64,000 bases of DNA, taken from contig JAJFUS010000030.1 of assembly GCA_021372295.1 (NCBI GenBank), forward strand, positions 1-64,000, read 5' to 3'. A program made the position numbers and the translations under genes. The notes beneath the pieces are model-generated. The model did not search any database, was not told the origin of the DNA, and was given only the letters and a program-made list of their open reading frames with translations. This DNA is from a bacterium (GTDB taxonomy: Bacteria; Armatimonadota; UBA5829). Positions 35,143-44,535 of this stretch are shown in pieces (the stretch's first letter is position 1; each line of letters opens with the position of its first letter).

Positions 35143-36393
35143 TCACATTCCTCCCGCGGCATTGAGAAATGGCATCAGGTAGTCTCTGTAACCCGACGCC
35201 ATCAGATAGACCGCAAGCACTGTCAGCACTCCGTTTAAGATCATTATCAGCGCAATCGACGTGGCCTTGCCCACTGTTTTCTGCGCGCTCGCCCTGCCTT
35301 CGTAAGACTGGGAGATGTTCAGCATCGCCTCGGGCAGTTTTCCACTTTTCTCCCCGGCGGCGGCCATCCCGACGTCATCGAGATCGAACACCCTGGCTCG
35401 TTCCAGCAATGCGACAACGCCGCAGTTTGCCGGAGCCGACGCGCGCGCAAGTCTGAGCCGCCTGGCAATCTCGCTGTTTCTGGGCGTGAGGCTGGCCGCG
35501 TCCCACGCCGTGTCCGCGCCGATTCCTGCCGACATCAATGCGTCCATTACGTGGAAAAACCTGGCTATCGCGGCGTACCTGTGGACTTTTCCCCACACAG
35601 GCACTTTCAAAATCGCCATATCCAGCGCCAGACGCACTTTAGGTATACGCTTGATGTGGCCCCATACTTCCCACCATATACACAATCCGATTATCACCGG
35701 CAGCGCGACCATGAGCCCGTGCGCAAAGTATCTCCCGACAGCCGCCAGACCCTGCCCCCACACGGCAGTAAGAAGCTTGTTGAAATTGAGAAACGGAGCA
35801 TTCAGGATAAACAGGATAAATATTACTTTAGTAATGAACCAGCCTATTCTGCCAAACCGCGTGTCGGAGGCTTCGCGCTCGAAGTCGGTCGCGACTTCAT
35901 CCAGAACAATATCCAGTTTGCCCGATAACTCGCCGTACCACACCGAGGCCGTCGCATGCACAGGGAAGAGTCCGGTGTACTCGGCCATTGCGCCGGAGAG
36001 CTTTTGCCCCGAGCGGATCTTCTCCTGGAATACGGGCAGCACGTCTCTAATTTTGCGGTTGGAGACCCGGATGTCGGTCAATGACTGATAAAGAGGCCGG
36101 CCCGACCTGACCAGGGTCGCAAGCTGCCTGAAGAAAATTGCCAACGTCGCCGCCGAAACGCATGACTTGACCGAAATCGGCACTGCGTTTACGCTGGATG
36201 TCGATTGTCTTGGCGCAGTGACGCTTGTCGCCGAAGACGAAGCAGGGCGCTGACCGCCCGGCGCGTATACGGCGCGCGCGCTGTAGCCCATACCGCTGAG
36301 TTTCTGCGCGACCTGGCTTTCGTCACGGGCGTCCATTACTCCCCTGACCACTTTTCCGGTATTATCCACTGCTTCGTATCTGTATAGACTCAT
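35143..36393 (-). CDS. GspF/PilC-family inner-membrane platform protein (first copy)
   Basis: A 416-aa paralogue of the next gene. It begins MSLYRYEAVDNTGKVVRGVMDARDESQVAQKL, then GspF domain 1 (FFRQLATLVRSGRPLYQSLTDI), a membrane helix, GspF domain 2 (FFHVMDALMSAGIGADTAWDAA) and two C-terminal helices. Two different platform proteins in tandem could form a heteromer or serve two machines. It lies 11 bases downstream of folK. Confidence 0.88.
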   Translation of the reverse strand: MSLYRYEAVDNTGKVVRGVMDARDESQVAQKLSGMGYSARAVYAPGGQRPASSSATSVTAPRQSTSSVNAVPISVKSCVSAATLAIFFRQLATLVRSGRPLYQSLTDIRVSNRKIRDVLPVFQEKIRSGQKLSGAMAEYTGLFPVHATASVWYGELSGKLDIVLDEVATDFEREASDTRFGRIGWFITKVIFILFILNAPFLNFNKLLTAVWGQGLAAVGRYFAHGLMVALPVIIGLCIWWEVWGHIKRIPKVRLALDMAILKVPVWGKVHRYAAIARFFHVMDALMSAGIGADTAWDAASLTPRNSEIARRLRLARASAPANCGVVALLERARVFDLDDVGMAAAGEKSGKLPEAMLNISQSYEGRASAQKTVGKATSIALIMILNGVLTVLAVYLMASGYRDYLMPFLNAAGGM

Positions 36394-36404
36394 TTGATTT
36401 AATT

Positions 36405-36899
36405 TTATTGTTTGAGATTGGTCACGCCGGTTGCATCAATGCGCGATGCGGCCTCCGATGCCGTAAGACCACCGGGCAACGTCAAGTCCGGCGCGATCTC
36501 GGCCAACGGAACCAGCACAAACCCCCGTTCCATCATCCTCGGGTGAGGAATCGTCAGGCGCTCCTCACTTATATTGACGCCCTCATAGAGCAAAATATCT
36601 ATATCTATGACTCTGGGACCCCAGCGGATTGTTCGCTCTCTTCCCAGCTTTTGCTCGATCCGGTTGCATAAAGCCAGCAGCGCGAATGGGTCGAGCGTGG
36701 TTTCGATGCGTATCGCTGCGTTCACAAAATCGGGCTGATCCACAAGACCCACCGGACTGGTCTCATAGAACGATGATATTTGTGACACCGAGCCTGCCTC
36801 ATTCGCGTCAATCAACTCGATCGCTTCACGCAAGTTCGCGGCCTTATCCCCTATATTCGCCCCTAATGACAGGTATGCCGTCTTTGTTTCCATCGGCAT
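36405..36899 (-). CDS. folK: 2-amino-4-hydroxy-6-hydroxymethyldihydropteridine diphosphokinase
   Basis: A 164-aa folate-pathway kinase that moves pyrophosphate from ATP to hydroxymethyl-dihydropterin. Signatures are YLSLGANIGDKAANLREA, FYETSPVGLVDQPDFVNA, RTIRWGPRVIDIDILLY (metal-binding Asp pair) and LTIPHPRMMERGFVLVPL. I chose the ATG at 36899 with AAGGAAG upstream. folB and folP are not nearby; it heads the run folK - gspF - gspF - dnaJ-like. Confidence 0.95.
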   Translation of the reverse strand: MPMETKTAYLSLGANIGDKAANLREAIELIDANEAGSVSQISSFYETSPVGLVDQPDFVNAAIRIETTLDPFALLALCNRIEQKLGRERTIRWGPRVIDIDILLYEGVNISEERLTIPHPRMMERGFVLVPLAEIAPDLTLPGGLTASEAASRIDATGVTNLKQ

Positions 36900-36986
36900 A
36901 ATTATACTTCCTTGCGCCCCGGACGTATAGCCCAGTTGGCATTCAATGGTGTAAAATATTGGGAGCGACATTCAAGGAGCAAGGGT

Positions 36987-37913
36987 ATGCGAGCAATTGA
37001 CAGATACAAACTCAAAGACGGCACGTCCTGCGCGATATCGCCGAACTGGGGGTGCAACCTTTTCAGTTGGGTGGTAAATGGGGTCGAGCTTATGTACTGC
37101 CCCGAAGATTACCCCGAGGCTGCGTGGAAGATCACAGGCGGCGGCAACCCGATACTGTTTCCATCGGTGGGGCGGACGTGGGACTTCTCAACCGGCGAAA
37201 ACGTGCAGGGAATATATCGTATTTTTCCGTCCGAGAAGACATGGTTTATGCCCTCTCACGGCATAATCTACAACTGCCGGTTCGAGAAGATAGGAGAGAC
37301 AGTTTCGCCGGACAAGGTTTCTGTCGCTTATGAGCTTCGTATAACAGACAAAGTCAAGTTGGACAACTATCCGTTTGATGTCGGTCTCATTCAGCGTTTC
37401 ACCCTGACTCGTGAGTCAATCGAACTTGAGGCCACGGTCACAAACAAAGACGACAAGATCGCGCCCGCTGCGTTCGGTTATCACCCGTATTTTCGCATAT
37501 CCAACCCACAGCGCGAGGGCGTGGAGACTCGGCTGCCTATTACAACCTATCTTAAGACCACTCCCGACACCATTCTGCTCACGGGCGAATCGGAGGCCGC
37601 GGACGGCGCCATCGATCTGCAGCCGGATGTGTATTACGACCACATATTCACCGGCGCGACAGACACGCGAATGTCTCTCATAGACCGCAAGGCCGGTCAC
37701 GCGATTAATGTGGATTACGATGAAAAGTTCGAGCTGTTTCTGGTGTATTCGCCGGACGGATCGGATTTTGTCTGCATTGAGCCGTGGACTCGCGGACTGG
37801 GCGCGTATATGCATCTGGTCGAACCGGATTGGACCGACGGCAAATACATCCCGGTATTGCAGCCCGGCGAGACTGCAACCTACAAAGCGACTTTCAGTGT
37901 GACCGCTATATAG
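36987..37913 (+). CDS. Aldose 1-epimerase family protein
   Basis: A 308-aa mutarotase-fold enzyme. The conserved histidines appear in MPSHGIIYNCRFE and AFGYHPYFRIS, and the catalytic Glu is likely in DFVCIEPWTRG. It converts alpha and beta anomers of a sugar; the exact sugar is not known. The ATG at 36987 has AAGGAGC upstream; an in-frame start at 36912 would add 25 unlikely residues. It faces the GH78-like gene, 58 bases away. Confidence 0.9.
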   Translation: MRAIDRYKLKDGTSCAISPNWGCNLFSWVVNGVELMYCPEDYPEAAWKITGGGNPILFPSVGRTWDFSTGENVQGIYRIFPSEKTWFMPSHGIIYNCRFEKIGETVSPDKVSVAYELRITDKVKLDNYPFDVGLIQRFTLTRESIELEATVTNKDDKIAPAAFGYHPYFRISNPQREGVETRLPITTYLKTTPDTILLTGESEAADGAIDLQPDVYYDHIFTGATDTRMSLIDRKAGHAINVDYDEKFELFLVYSPDGSDFVCIEPWTRGLGAYMHLVEPDWTDGKYIPVLQPGETATYKATFSVTAI

Positions 37914-37971
37914 TCGTATTTACAGAATTCTATTGAGGGCGGAGCCCAAGAAATCTCGCAAGACCGGACTC

Positions 37972-40900
37972 TTACACCGGCGGTTCCTGCTCTTTATCCG
38001 CGCTCTTCCTTGGACGACGGGTATACGTGCGGCGTTTCTTCTTCGGCGGCTCCTCGCTGGGAGTTTCGGATACCGGCTGGGCAACAGGCTCCTCGCGAGG
38101 CTCGACCGGCGCGGGAGTCTCCACATAAGCCTCCACGACTGCCTCGGGCTGCGCGTTGGAGTCTGGTTCGGGTTTGATCGTCGAGCGCCGCCTGCCTCCG
38201 CGATGCGAACGTCTCCTGCTGGATTTCTTTGAAGCTTCGTCGCCTTCAGAAGACTCTTCCGGCGAGGCAGGTTTGGTTTCGACATGCGACTCGGCTTCAA
38301 CCGCATCAATATTCGCTGCCTGCACCTCGGGTTCGGTGGAAACATGTTCGGTTACCGACTCTTCCGGCGCAGCCTTGGAGCGGCCGCGGCCGCGGCGAGA
38401 ACGTCTCCTGCGTGACTTCGGCGCAGATTGATCGGCTGGTTCGCCTTCTTCAGTCGAATAAGTTGTCTCGGAAATTACTTCGCCTTCTGAAACTAGCGGT
38501 TCCTGCTCTTCATTTTCGGCCGGAGCTTGCGCTATTGCCGGCTCTTCCGGCGCAGCCTTAGAGCGACCGCGGCCGCGGCGAGAACGTCTCCTGCGCGACT
38601 TCGGCGCAGCCTGATCGGCTGGTTCGCCTTCAGTTGCAGGGGCTGCCTCGGGAGTTATTTCGCCTTCCGGAACCATTACTTCCTGCCCTTCAGGCTCGGC
38701 GGGAACTTGCGCTATGGCCGATTCTTCCGGCGAAGTCCTGGAGCGACCGCGGCCGCGGCGAGAGCGTCTCCTGCGCGACTTCGGCGCGGCCTGGGCGGCA
38801 AGTTCGCCTTCTTCGGTCGAAGGGGTTGTCTCGGGAATTATCTCGTTCTCACCGACTGTCGCGTCCATTTCGGGAGCGGGCAGCATCTCGACCGGCATTT
38901 CCGTGTCCGCAACTTCGACTGCCTCGCGCGCGCCCTTTGCACGCGATCTTCCCGACTTAGTCCTCTCGCCGCGCCGGCTGATAGTCAGGCCAAGGCTTCT
39001 ACGCGCGCGTGGGGAAAGCTCTTCCAACAGCTCGACTATAGGTATTGGGCTGAGCTTGGAAGAATCGTCCACAAGCTTGGGTTTCGCGGGACGGGATGCC
39101 GTTACCTTGATCTGGTGGCTTCCGCCGCCCAGCGTGACCAGCCCAGACGGATTGCTCTTGCCGTCCACCGACACTTTCGCGTTCATCAGCAGGGGTGGAT
39201 ATACGTCGACCTTAAGCCCGTCGGGAACCTGCGCGTCAATTGTAAACACTCGCGGGGTAGACCGCCACTCGATTGTGAGAGGGCCGGTTCTTGTCGCCAC
39301 CGTGCCTCTGGCCCACTTGAGACCGCCTTCATGAGGCGTCACGGAAAACCTGTGAGATCCCGGCACCGGCTTGATACCGACATATTCGGCCAAAAGATCC
39401 CTGGTGGGCCCCGACGCCCATCCGTGACATCCGCTTCCCTCGCGGTCGAAGAACTCGTGGAACGTGCCGTCGCCTGACTTCACAATCGCGCCCCACTTGG
39501 AGCATATAATGTCGAGCGCTTCCTTGTGGCGATCCATCGAATAAAGGACTTCCAGCACGTGAGACATAAAGAACGGAGTGGCAACCGCAGCCGCCGAATC
39601 ATTCAAAATCCAGCGGATAATCGACGCTTTCTGATAGTGATCCGGTATATCGAATAGCGCGGCGAGTATGTTGGACTGCCCGCTGAACTTGTCACCTATT
39701 TTGCCGTCGACCAGGCTGTCCGCGTAAAGTCCGTGCTCGGGCGAGTAGAGATACTTGTTGACGGCAAGCCTGAGCTTTCGAGCGGACTCTTCATATTCCT
39801 CGGCGTCGCTTGTCCTGCCCAAAATCGAGGCCAGCGCGGAGGAAACCCGCAATGCATGATAGTGCAGGCAATTGAGAGATGTGAGGGTTCCCTGCCGTTC
39901 GATTTGACCCGAATCTATGTACGGCCATCCCGGCACGTCGGCGATCAGGCCGTATTCCCTCTCAAAACGCGCAAACCATGTCATAAGCCGCCGGACATTG
40001 GGGTAAAGCTCGCGAACCAGACCCGAATCGTCTGAAAAAGCATAGTAATCGAGGATCGAAAACACCCAGTACAGCGCAAAATCAGGAACAAGCTTGTCCC
40101 CACCGCCGGGATAAATGCCCATGACCGCTCCGTTGCGATCCTGCGTCCCGGCGATCTGCCTGAGACCTCGCGCAAGCAGAGTGGTATCGTTGAAAGCGTA
40201 ATACGCCGCGCGCGATTCGACTCGCACGTCCGCCCACCACTGCGCTCTGTCGCGGCCGGGGCAGTCGATAAATGTATCTTCCATGCACAGCTTGGCGGTA
40301 TACGCGCCTGTTTTCCAGATGTCGTTGACCAGATCATCGCTGCACTGGAAATCGCCATTCATCTCGACCGGATAAGTGGTCTGGTTGACCCGCACATGTT
40401 CCAGCGCGACCGACTTCGAGCACCTGCGGAACTCGATCTGCAGATATCTGAACGCGCGCGGCTCGAAGCTCTGCCAGTCTAGCCGGCCCTTCTTGAGGAT
40501 CACGCGGTCGGCATGTTTCAAGCCCAGGCGGTTGGGCTTTACGCGGCCATCCTCCAGAACCTCGCTGTAACCTAGGTCTATTGTGCCAGTGCCCGAGCCA
40601 CCGATGCCGATCTCGACATTGCCGAACACCTCGCGGCCGAAGTCGAGAATGATCGCGACGCCACGGTCGCCTCTGGGCGTCTTGACGTGGGTTGTTCCAT
40701 TATCCGCAAGCAGCGATTCGGGGTTCTTTACGTTCCCGGCGGTGAGGTTTGAAAGCTCCGAGGATGCCATTATATCGGCAATGGTGTCGATTGCGACATC
40801 TTTGCCTCGGTCGGGCGAGTTATACAGCCCAACTATCGACGCGGGCAAAACCTTTTCTTCTCTAAGAGCAGGAATGCCGCGCTCTATGAGATCGCCCCAT

Positions 40901-41538
40901 GGAGATTCGGGGGGAACGCCGACTATCACCGCGTCCTCCCAGCCCTTTTCCTTGAACTTGACCTCGTTCCAGCCATCCATCCGGCCGGCGCTGTCATAGA
41001 CTTCCTGGAAACCCAGGCTTTCGTTGATGCGGGCGCCCTGGTCGGTCCAATCGTCAGCGCGGTGGACTTTCCATGTGTCGTCGGTGACTATTACCTGCTT
41101 CTCATCGCCTGTGGTAATTTCGGCTCTGCATATCAACCCTGGACGGCGAGCGAGGCAAAACGAGGTGTCTTCCCCAAAGTGATGCGCCAAAAACGCGATG
41201 ACGTTCTTGCCTTTTTTGAGCAATTCCGTGATGTTGTATGAGTCGTAATAAGTACAGTTGCCCGCGCTGCGCGATACGCCCTTGCCGACGTAATGGCCGT
41301 TTACAAACACTTTGTAACGGCTGTCTGCGGCGGCCATAAGCACAGCCTCGGTTGGCTGTGAGGTTAGATCGAACACCTTGCGCGAGTAAAGATAGTAATT
41401 GCGGGCGGCCTGGTCGCCTTGAATCCATATCCAGCTGCCAAAGTCTGTCCGAACAGGCATTTGATTGCGCGAACGCCCGCGACGCGATCGGCGAGAACCG
41501 CTTTCTCCACCGACTATCGACATAAAAGGTTCCAGCAT
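37972..41538 (-). CDS. GH78-like glycoside hydrolase with arginine-rich C-terminal repeats
   Basis: A 1188-aa protein. Residues 30-250 form a beta-sandwich (KVFVNGHYVGKG, VIAFLAHHFGE); residues 350-900 carry an alpha-L-rhamnosidase (GH78)-type six-hairpin domain (FIDCPGRDRAQWWADVRVESRAAYYAFND; a DCPGRD active-site motif with Asp where Glu is common). Residues 950-1188 are low complexity: three copies of a roughly 60-residue unit containing PKSRRRRSRRGRGRS, separated by Glu/Ala/Pro spacers, then more basic clusters. The N-terminus also has SRRSRRGRSRNQ and no signal peptide, so it looks cytoplasmic. The basic tracts resemble RNA-binding tails of degradosome proteins. Confidence 0.85.
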   Translation of the reverse strand: MLEPFMSIVGGESGSRRSRRGRSRNQMPVRTDFGSWIWIQGDQAARNYYLYSRKVFDLTSQPTEAVLMAAADSRYKVFVNGHYVGKGVSRSAGNCTYYDSYNITELLKKGKNVIAFLAHHFGEDTSFCLARRPGLICRAEITTGDEKQVIVTDDTWKVHRADDWTDQGARINESLGFQEVYDSAGRMDGWNEVKFKEKGWEDAVIVGVPPESPWGDLIERGIPALREEKVLPASIVGLYNSPDRGKDVAIDTIADIMASSELSNLTAGNVKNPESLLADNGTTHVKTPRGDRGVAIILDFGREVFGNVEIGIGGSGTGTIDLGYSEVLEDGRVKPNRLGLKHADRVILKKGRLDWQSFEPRAFRYLQIEFRRCSKSVALEHVRVNQTTYPVEMNGDFQCSDDLVNDIWKTGAYTAKLCMEDTFIDCPGRDRAQWWADVRVESRAAYYAFNDTTLLARGLRQIAGTQDRNGAVMGIYPGGGDKLVPDFALYWVFSILDYYAFSDDSGLVRELYPNVRRLMTWFARFEREYGLIADVPGWPYIDSGQIERQGTLTSLNCLHYHALRVSSALASILGRTSDAEEYEESARKLRLAVNKYLYSPEHGLYADSLVDGKIGDKFSGQSNILAALFDIPDHYQKASIIRWILNDSAAAVATPFFMSHVLEVLYSMDRHKEALDIICSKWGAIVKSGDGTFHEFFDREGSGCHGWASGPTRDLLAEYVGIKPVPGSHRFSVTPHEGGLKWARGTVATRTGPLTIEWRSTPRVFTIDAQVPDGLKVDVYPPLLMNAKVSVDGKSNPSGLVTLGGGSHQIKVTASRPAKPKLVDDSSKLSPIPIVELLEELSPRARRSLGLTISRRGERTKSGRSRAKGAREAVEVADTEMPVEMLPAPEMDATVGENEIIPETTPSTEEGELAAQAAPKSRRRRSRRGRGRSRTSPEESAIAQVPAEPEGQEVMVPEGEITPEAAPATEGEPADQAAPKSRRRRSRRGRGRSKAAPEEPAIAQAPAENEEQEPLVSEGEVISETTYSTEEGEPADQSAPKSRRRRSRRGRGRSKAAPEESVTEHVSTEPEVQAANIDAVEAESHVETKPASPEESSEGDEASKKSSRRRSHRGGRRRSTIKPEPDSNAQPEAVVEAYVETPAPVEPREEPVAQPVSETPSEEPPKKKRRTYTRRPRKSADKEQEPPV
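38360..38830. repeat. Three tandem coding repeats (about 180 bp each)
   Basis: Within the GH78-like gene, a block carrying CCGCGGCCGCGGCGAGA and the following bases ends near 38400, 38583 and 38763, giving periods of about 183 and 180 bp. The translated units share an arginine-rich motif followed by an acidic spacer. Recent tandem duplication is likely. Confidence 0.8.
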
Positions 41539-41599
41539 AAGTATATCCCGGCCCGGCGCCGGTCAGCATCCTTTCCACGGATGAAAATATCGCGCATAC

Positions 41600-41629
41600 A
41601 TTATCGCAGAAAACGCCCCAAATTGCCAA
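41600..41629 (-). promoter_or_regulatory. Promoter of the GH78-like gene
   Basis: On the minus strand TTGGCA (41629-41624) and GATAAT (41605-41600) are 18 bases apart, about 60 bases before the start codon. Confidence 0.5.
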
Positions 41630-41680
41630 TCGAAGCCGCATTACTGGGTAAAGAGACACCAGGCGACAAGGATATTGATT

Positions 41681-44455
41681 ATGAACAGCCGGAACAACGG
41701 GTGCAACCCGAACGATATAGAGGCCGTTTTTGAGCGTGTCGTTACGGATTTTGCCGACAATGTCTTCGCGGCTCAGTTGGAAGATTACCGAATACGCGAG
41801 ATTTCTGTCGGCAGAGGCGTGGCAAATCTGCTTGGATACGAACCGGAAGAACTGAGGTTGGAGCCGGAACTCTGGTTCGACATTGTGCACCCGGCGGACG
41901 ACCCGCGCTTGCGCAAGTCTTTTGAGCGTCTGACGTCCGGTAGGCCGTTGACGGAAGTTTATCGAGTATATCGCAAAGACGGCCAACTGCAGTGGATCCG
42001 CGTATCCGCTGTCGCGTCAAGAGAATCTTCCAAATGCGCATCTTCCATTATCGGCATCGTCTCGGACGCTTCAACCGAGAAACCAAGCTCTGACCGGCTG
42101 GTGCAGTACAAGCAACTGCTCGACCAGACTCCGAATGCCGTCAGCCTGCGCGATGTATCTGGACGAATGATATACTGCAATGAAGCGTATCTGTCTCTAT
42201 TCGGAATGGAATCTATGGAAGAAGCCATGCAGACTACCTACAAAGACGTTATACCGGCCGAAGACTTTGCTTGGTTCGAGCAAAACATGCGTCCGAAGAT
42301 CATATCCGAACCCTGGTCTGCAGAGATGCGGATCAAGCGAAAGGATGGGGCAATCAAAGATGTCAGCGTCTCCACAAACGTATTGCTGGGGCTGGAAAAC
42401 GAGCCGGTCGGTGTATACGCAATCTTTACCGATCTCACCGAACGCAAAAAAATTGAAGAAGTTCTTCGCGAAAATGAAGAGAAGTATCGCAATCTCATCG
42501 AGCGCTCCAATGACGGAGTTATGGTAATACAGGACGAATTGGTAAGACTGGTTAACCAGCGCTTCTTGGAAATGTCGGGCTATACTGCAGAAGAATTGCT
42601 CGGTTCCAGGATTGCGAATTATTTGAATCATGGAGAATCCGATGAACTCCTCGATCGTTACAAGAGACGAATAATCGGTGAAGAGGTCTCGCCGATCCTT
42701 GAAACCGTGATGACTCGCGCCGACGGCAGCAGAATTGATGTAGAAATAAACGCCGGACTCATTGCATTCGAGGATCGACCCGCCGACCTCGTGCTGTTTA
42801 GGGACATACGTGAGCGAAAGCGTGCGGAAGAAGCTCAGCGCCAGAGTGAAGAAAAATACCGCACACTTATTGACAGCATCGACGCGATAGTTCTGCGCAT
42901 TGATCCGGCCTTGCGTGTGCTGGCTCTGGGCGGACAGGTGGAACAATGGACCGGCCACTCTATCGCTGAAATGATAGATCAGCCCGACTTGTGGCACACA
43001 TGCTGTCTGAACGCTCAGGACTTCGAGGCACTCAAAACCGCATTATCCAGAAGCACCGAGGATGGCACCACTGTTAACATGGACCTTAGAATCAGGCACA
43101 CGTCGGGACAGGAACGCTGGATCAGGGGGCGAATAGCCCCCAGGTACGACGCATCCGGCAATCTGACTCATTTCGACGGGGTTGGCCTAGATATCACTGA
43201 AAGAATGGTAGTCTTGCAGCGAGAGAGCAAACACGCCGCACTGATTGCGGCTCTGGTTGAGGTCGGGCAGGAATTCTCTTCCACGCTGGATACGGAAAAA
43301 ATTGTGTCGACCACGGTCGAAACCACCTCAACGCTGCTTGATTGTGCATGTTGTGTGCTCAATGTCGATCCGGTCAGCGGACGTATGCGCTGCCGGTCGA
43401 CATATTCCGTCGACAAGAGTATGGCAGAGCGCATTGATTACGCCTTAAAAGAGTATGAACTTTCGATACACGATATTTTCGGTGAAGAAAGCATCAGGCC
43501 TGTAACGACTGCCGACTTTCGGCTGACATCGCCGGCTGCAGCCGATTTCGCTGAATACGCGGGCATCGGGGCAATGATCGCAGCGCCGATATACGCCGAG
43601 GGCAAACTTTTTGGAATTCTAGGAGGCGGACGCAAAAATGGCCAGCCTGCCTTCGATGAAGAGGAGGTGTGGTTTTTCAGCGAAGTGGCATCTCACGCCT
43701 CAGCCGCTCTCACAAACGCCTCGCTCTATAGGAGACAAGCCACAATCGCTGAAACTCTGCAGCGCAGTCTCATACCCGTGAGGCCGATTGTTCCGGGACT
43801 GGAAACCGCAACCTCGTACTTTCCAGCCCGGGGCGAAACGGAGGTCGGCGGGGATTTCTTCGACATTATAGACTTCAAGGACGGCACGGTGGGACTGGTC
43901 GTTGGAGACGTCTCGGGAAAAGGGTTGGAAGCCGCGATCCATACTGCCGAGGCAAAGTATATGCTCCGAGGATTTGCCCGCCAAAACTCCGATCCGGGCT
44001 ATGTAATGTCCGCTCTAAACCAGGCTTTGTGGGCATTTACGGGTGAGTTTACGTTCGTGACGATGTTCTATGCGCTGATCGATCCGTCCAGCGGCATTAT
44101 GACTTATGTGAACGCCGGACACGAGTGCCCTTTGATACTTCGCCAAGGCAAAAAGCAAGTGCGCGAACTCGCTCCCAGCGGAGTCGTACTGGGCGTGGTC
44201 CGCGATCAGGATTATGTCACGCATAGAGCGCAGCTTGTCACCGGAGACCTTTTGTTCTGCTACACAGATGGCGTGATAGACGTTCCGTGCGATGGCGGCC
44301 GCTTTGGTTATGAGCGCCTGGTCGAGACAGTGGCTAACGCGTCCAGCGCCACTCCCCCCGAACTCCTCGACTATGTGACTTCAGCGGTTCAAAAGTGCTC
44401 TATGGGCATCCAGCCTGACGATCAGGTGATTGTGATCGTTAGACTGCAGGAATAG
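41681..44455 (+). CDS. PAS-GAF-SpoIIE serine phosphatase
   Basis: A 924-aa cytoplasmic signalling protein with no membrane helix. Four PAS domains lie at about residues 20-125, 130-245, 255-375 and 380-500 (two end in TERKKIEE and RERKRAEE-type linkers), then a GAF domain (510-680) and a PP2C/SpoIIE phosphatase (700-920). The phosphatase metal ligands are in GGDFFDIID, GDVSGKGLEA and TDGVIDVP. Such RsbU-like enzymes act on anti-sigma-factor antagonists in partner-switching. The ATG at 41681 has AAGGAT upstream. An ECF sigma gene follows after 80 bases, with no visible anti-sigma or antagonist gene. Confidence 0.92.
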   Translation: MNSRNNGCNPNDIEAVFERVVTDFADNVFAAQLEDYRIREISVGRGVANLLGYEPEELRLEPELWFDIVHPADDPRLRKSFERLTSGRPLTEVYRVYRKDGQLQWIRVSAVASRESSKCASSIIGIVSDASTEKPSSDRLVQYKQLLDQTPNAVSLRDVSGRMIYCNEAYLSLFGMESMEEAMQTTYKDVIPAEDFAWFEQNMRPKIISEPWSAEMRIKRKDGAIKDVSVSTNVLLGLENEPVGVYAIFTDLTERKKIEEVLRENEEKYRNLIERSNDGVMVIQDELVRLVNQRFLEMSGYTAEELLGSRIANYLNHGESDELLDRYKRRIIGEEVSPILETVMTRADGSRIDVEINAGLIAFEDRPADLVLFRDIRERKRAEEAQRQSEEKYRTLIDSIDAIVLRIDPALRVLALGGQVEQWTGHSIAEMIDQPDLWHTCCLNAQDFEALKTALSRSTEDGTTVNMDLRIRHTSGQERWIRGRIAPRYDASGNLTHFDGVGLDITERMVVLQRESKHAALIAALVEVGQEFSSTLDTEKIVSTTVETTSTLLDCACCVLNVDPVSGRMRCRSTYSVDKSMAERIDYALKEYELSIHDIFGEESIRPVTTADFRLTSPAAADFAEYAGIGAMIAAPIYAEGKLFGILGGGRKNGQPAFDEEEVWFFSEVASHASAALTNASLYRRQATIAETLQRSLIPVRPIVPGLETATSYFPARGETEVGGDFFDIIDFKDGTVGLVVGDVSGKGLEAAIHTAEAKYMLRGFARQNSDPGYVMSALNQALWAFTGEFTFVTMFYALIDPSSGIMTYVNAGHECPLILRQGKKQVRELAPSGVVLGVVRDQDYVTHRAQLVTGDLLFCYTDGVIDVPCDGGRFGYERLVETVANASSATPPELLDYVTSAVQKCSMGIQPDDQVIVIVRLQE

Positions 44456-44535
44456 CTGAGAGTTGCCGGCAAAAATCCTGTTCACTGCACAAAAAACATG
44501 GCAGTTGCGGCGTCTGATATAATGAGGTAGATGCC

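Noticed and set aside
37972-38950. RNase E/G identity from the arginine-rich tail
   Set aside because: There is no S1 domain or RNase E catalytic core; the main domain is GH78-like.
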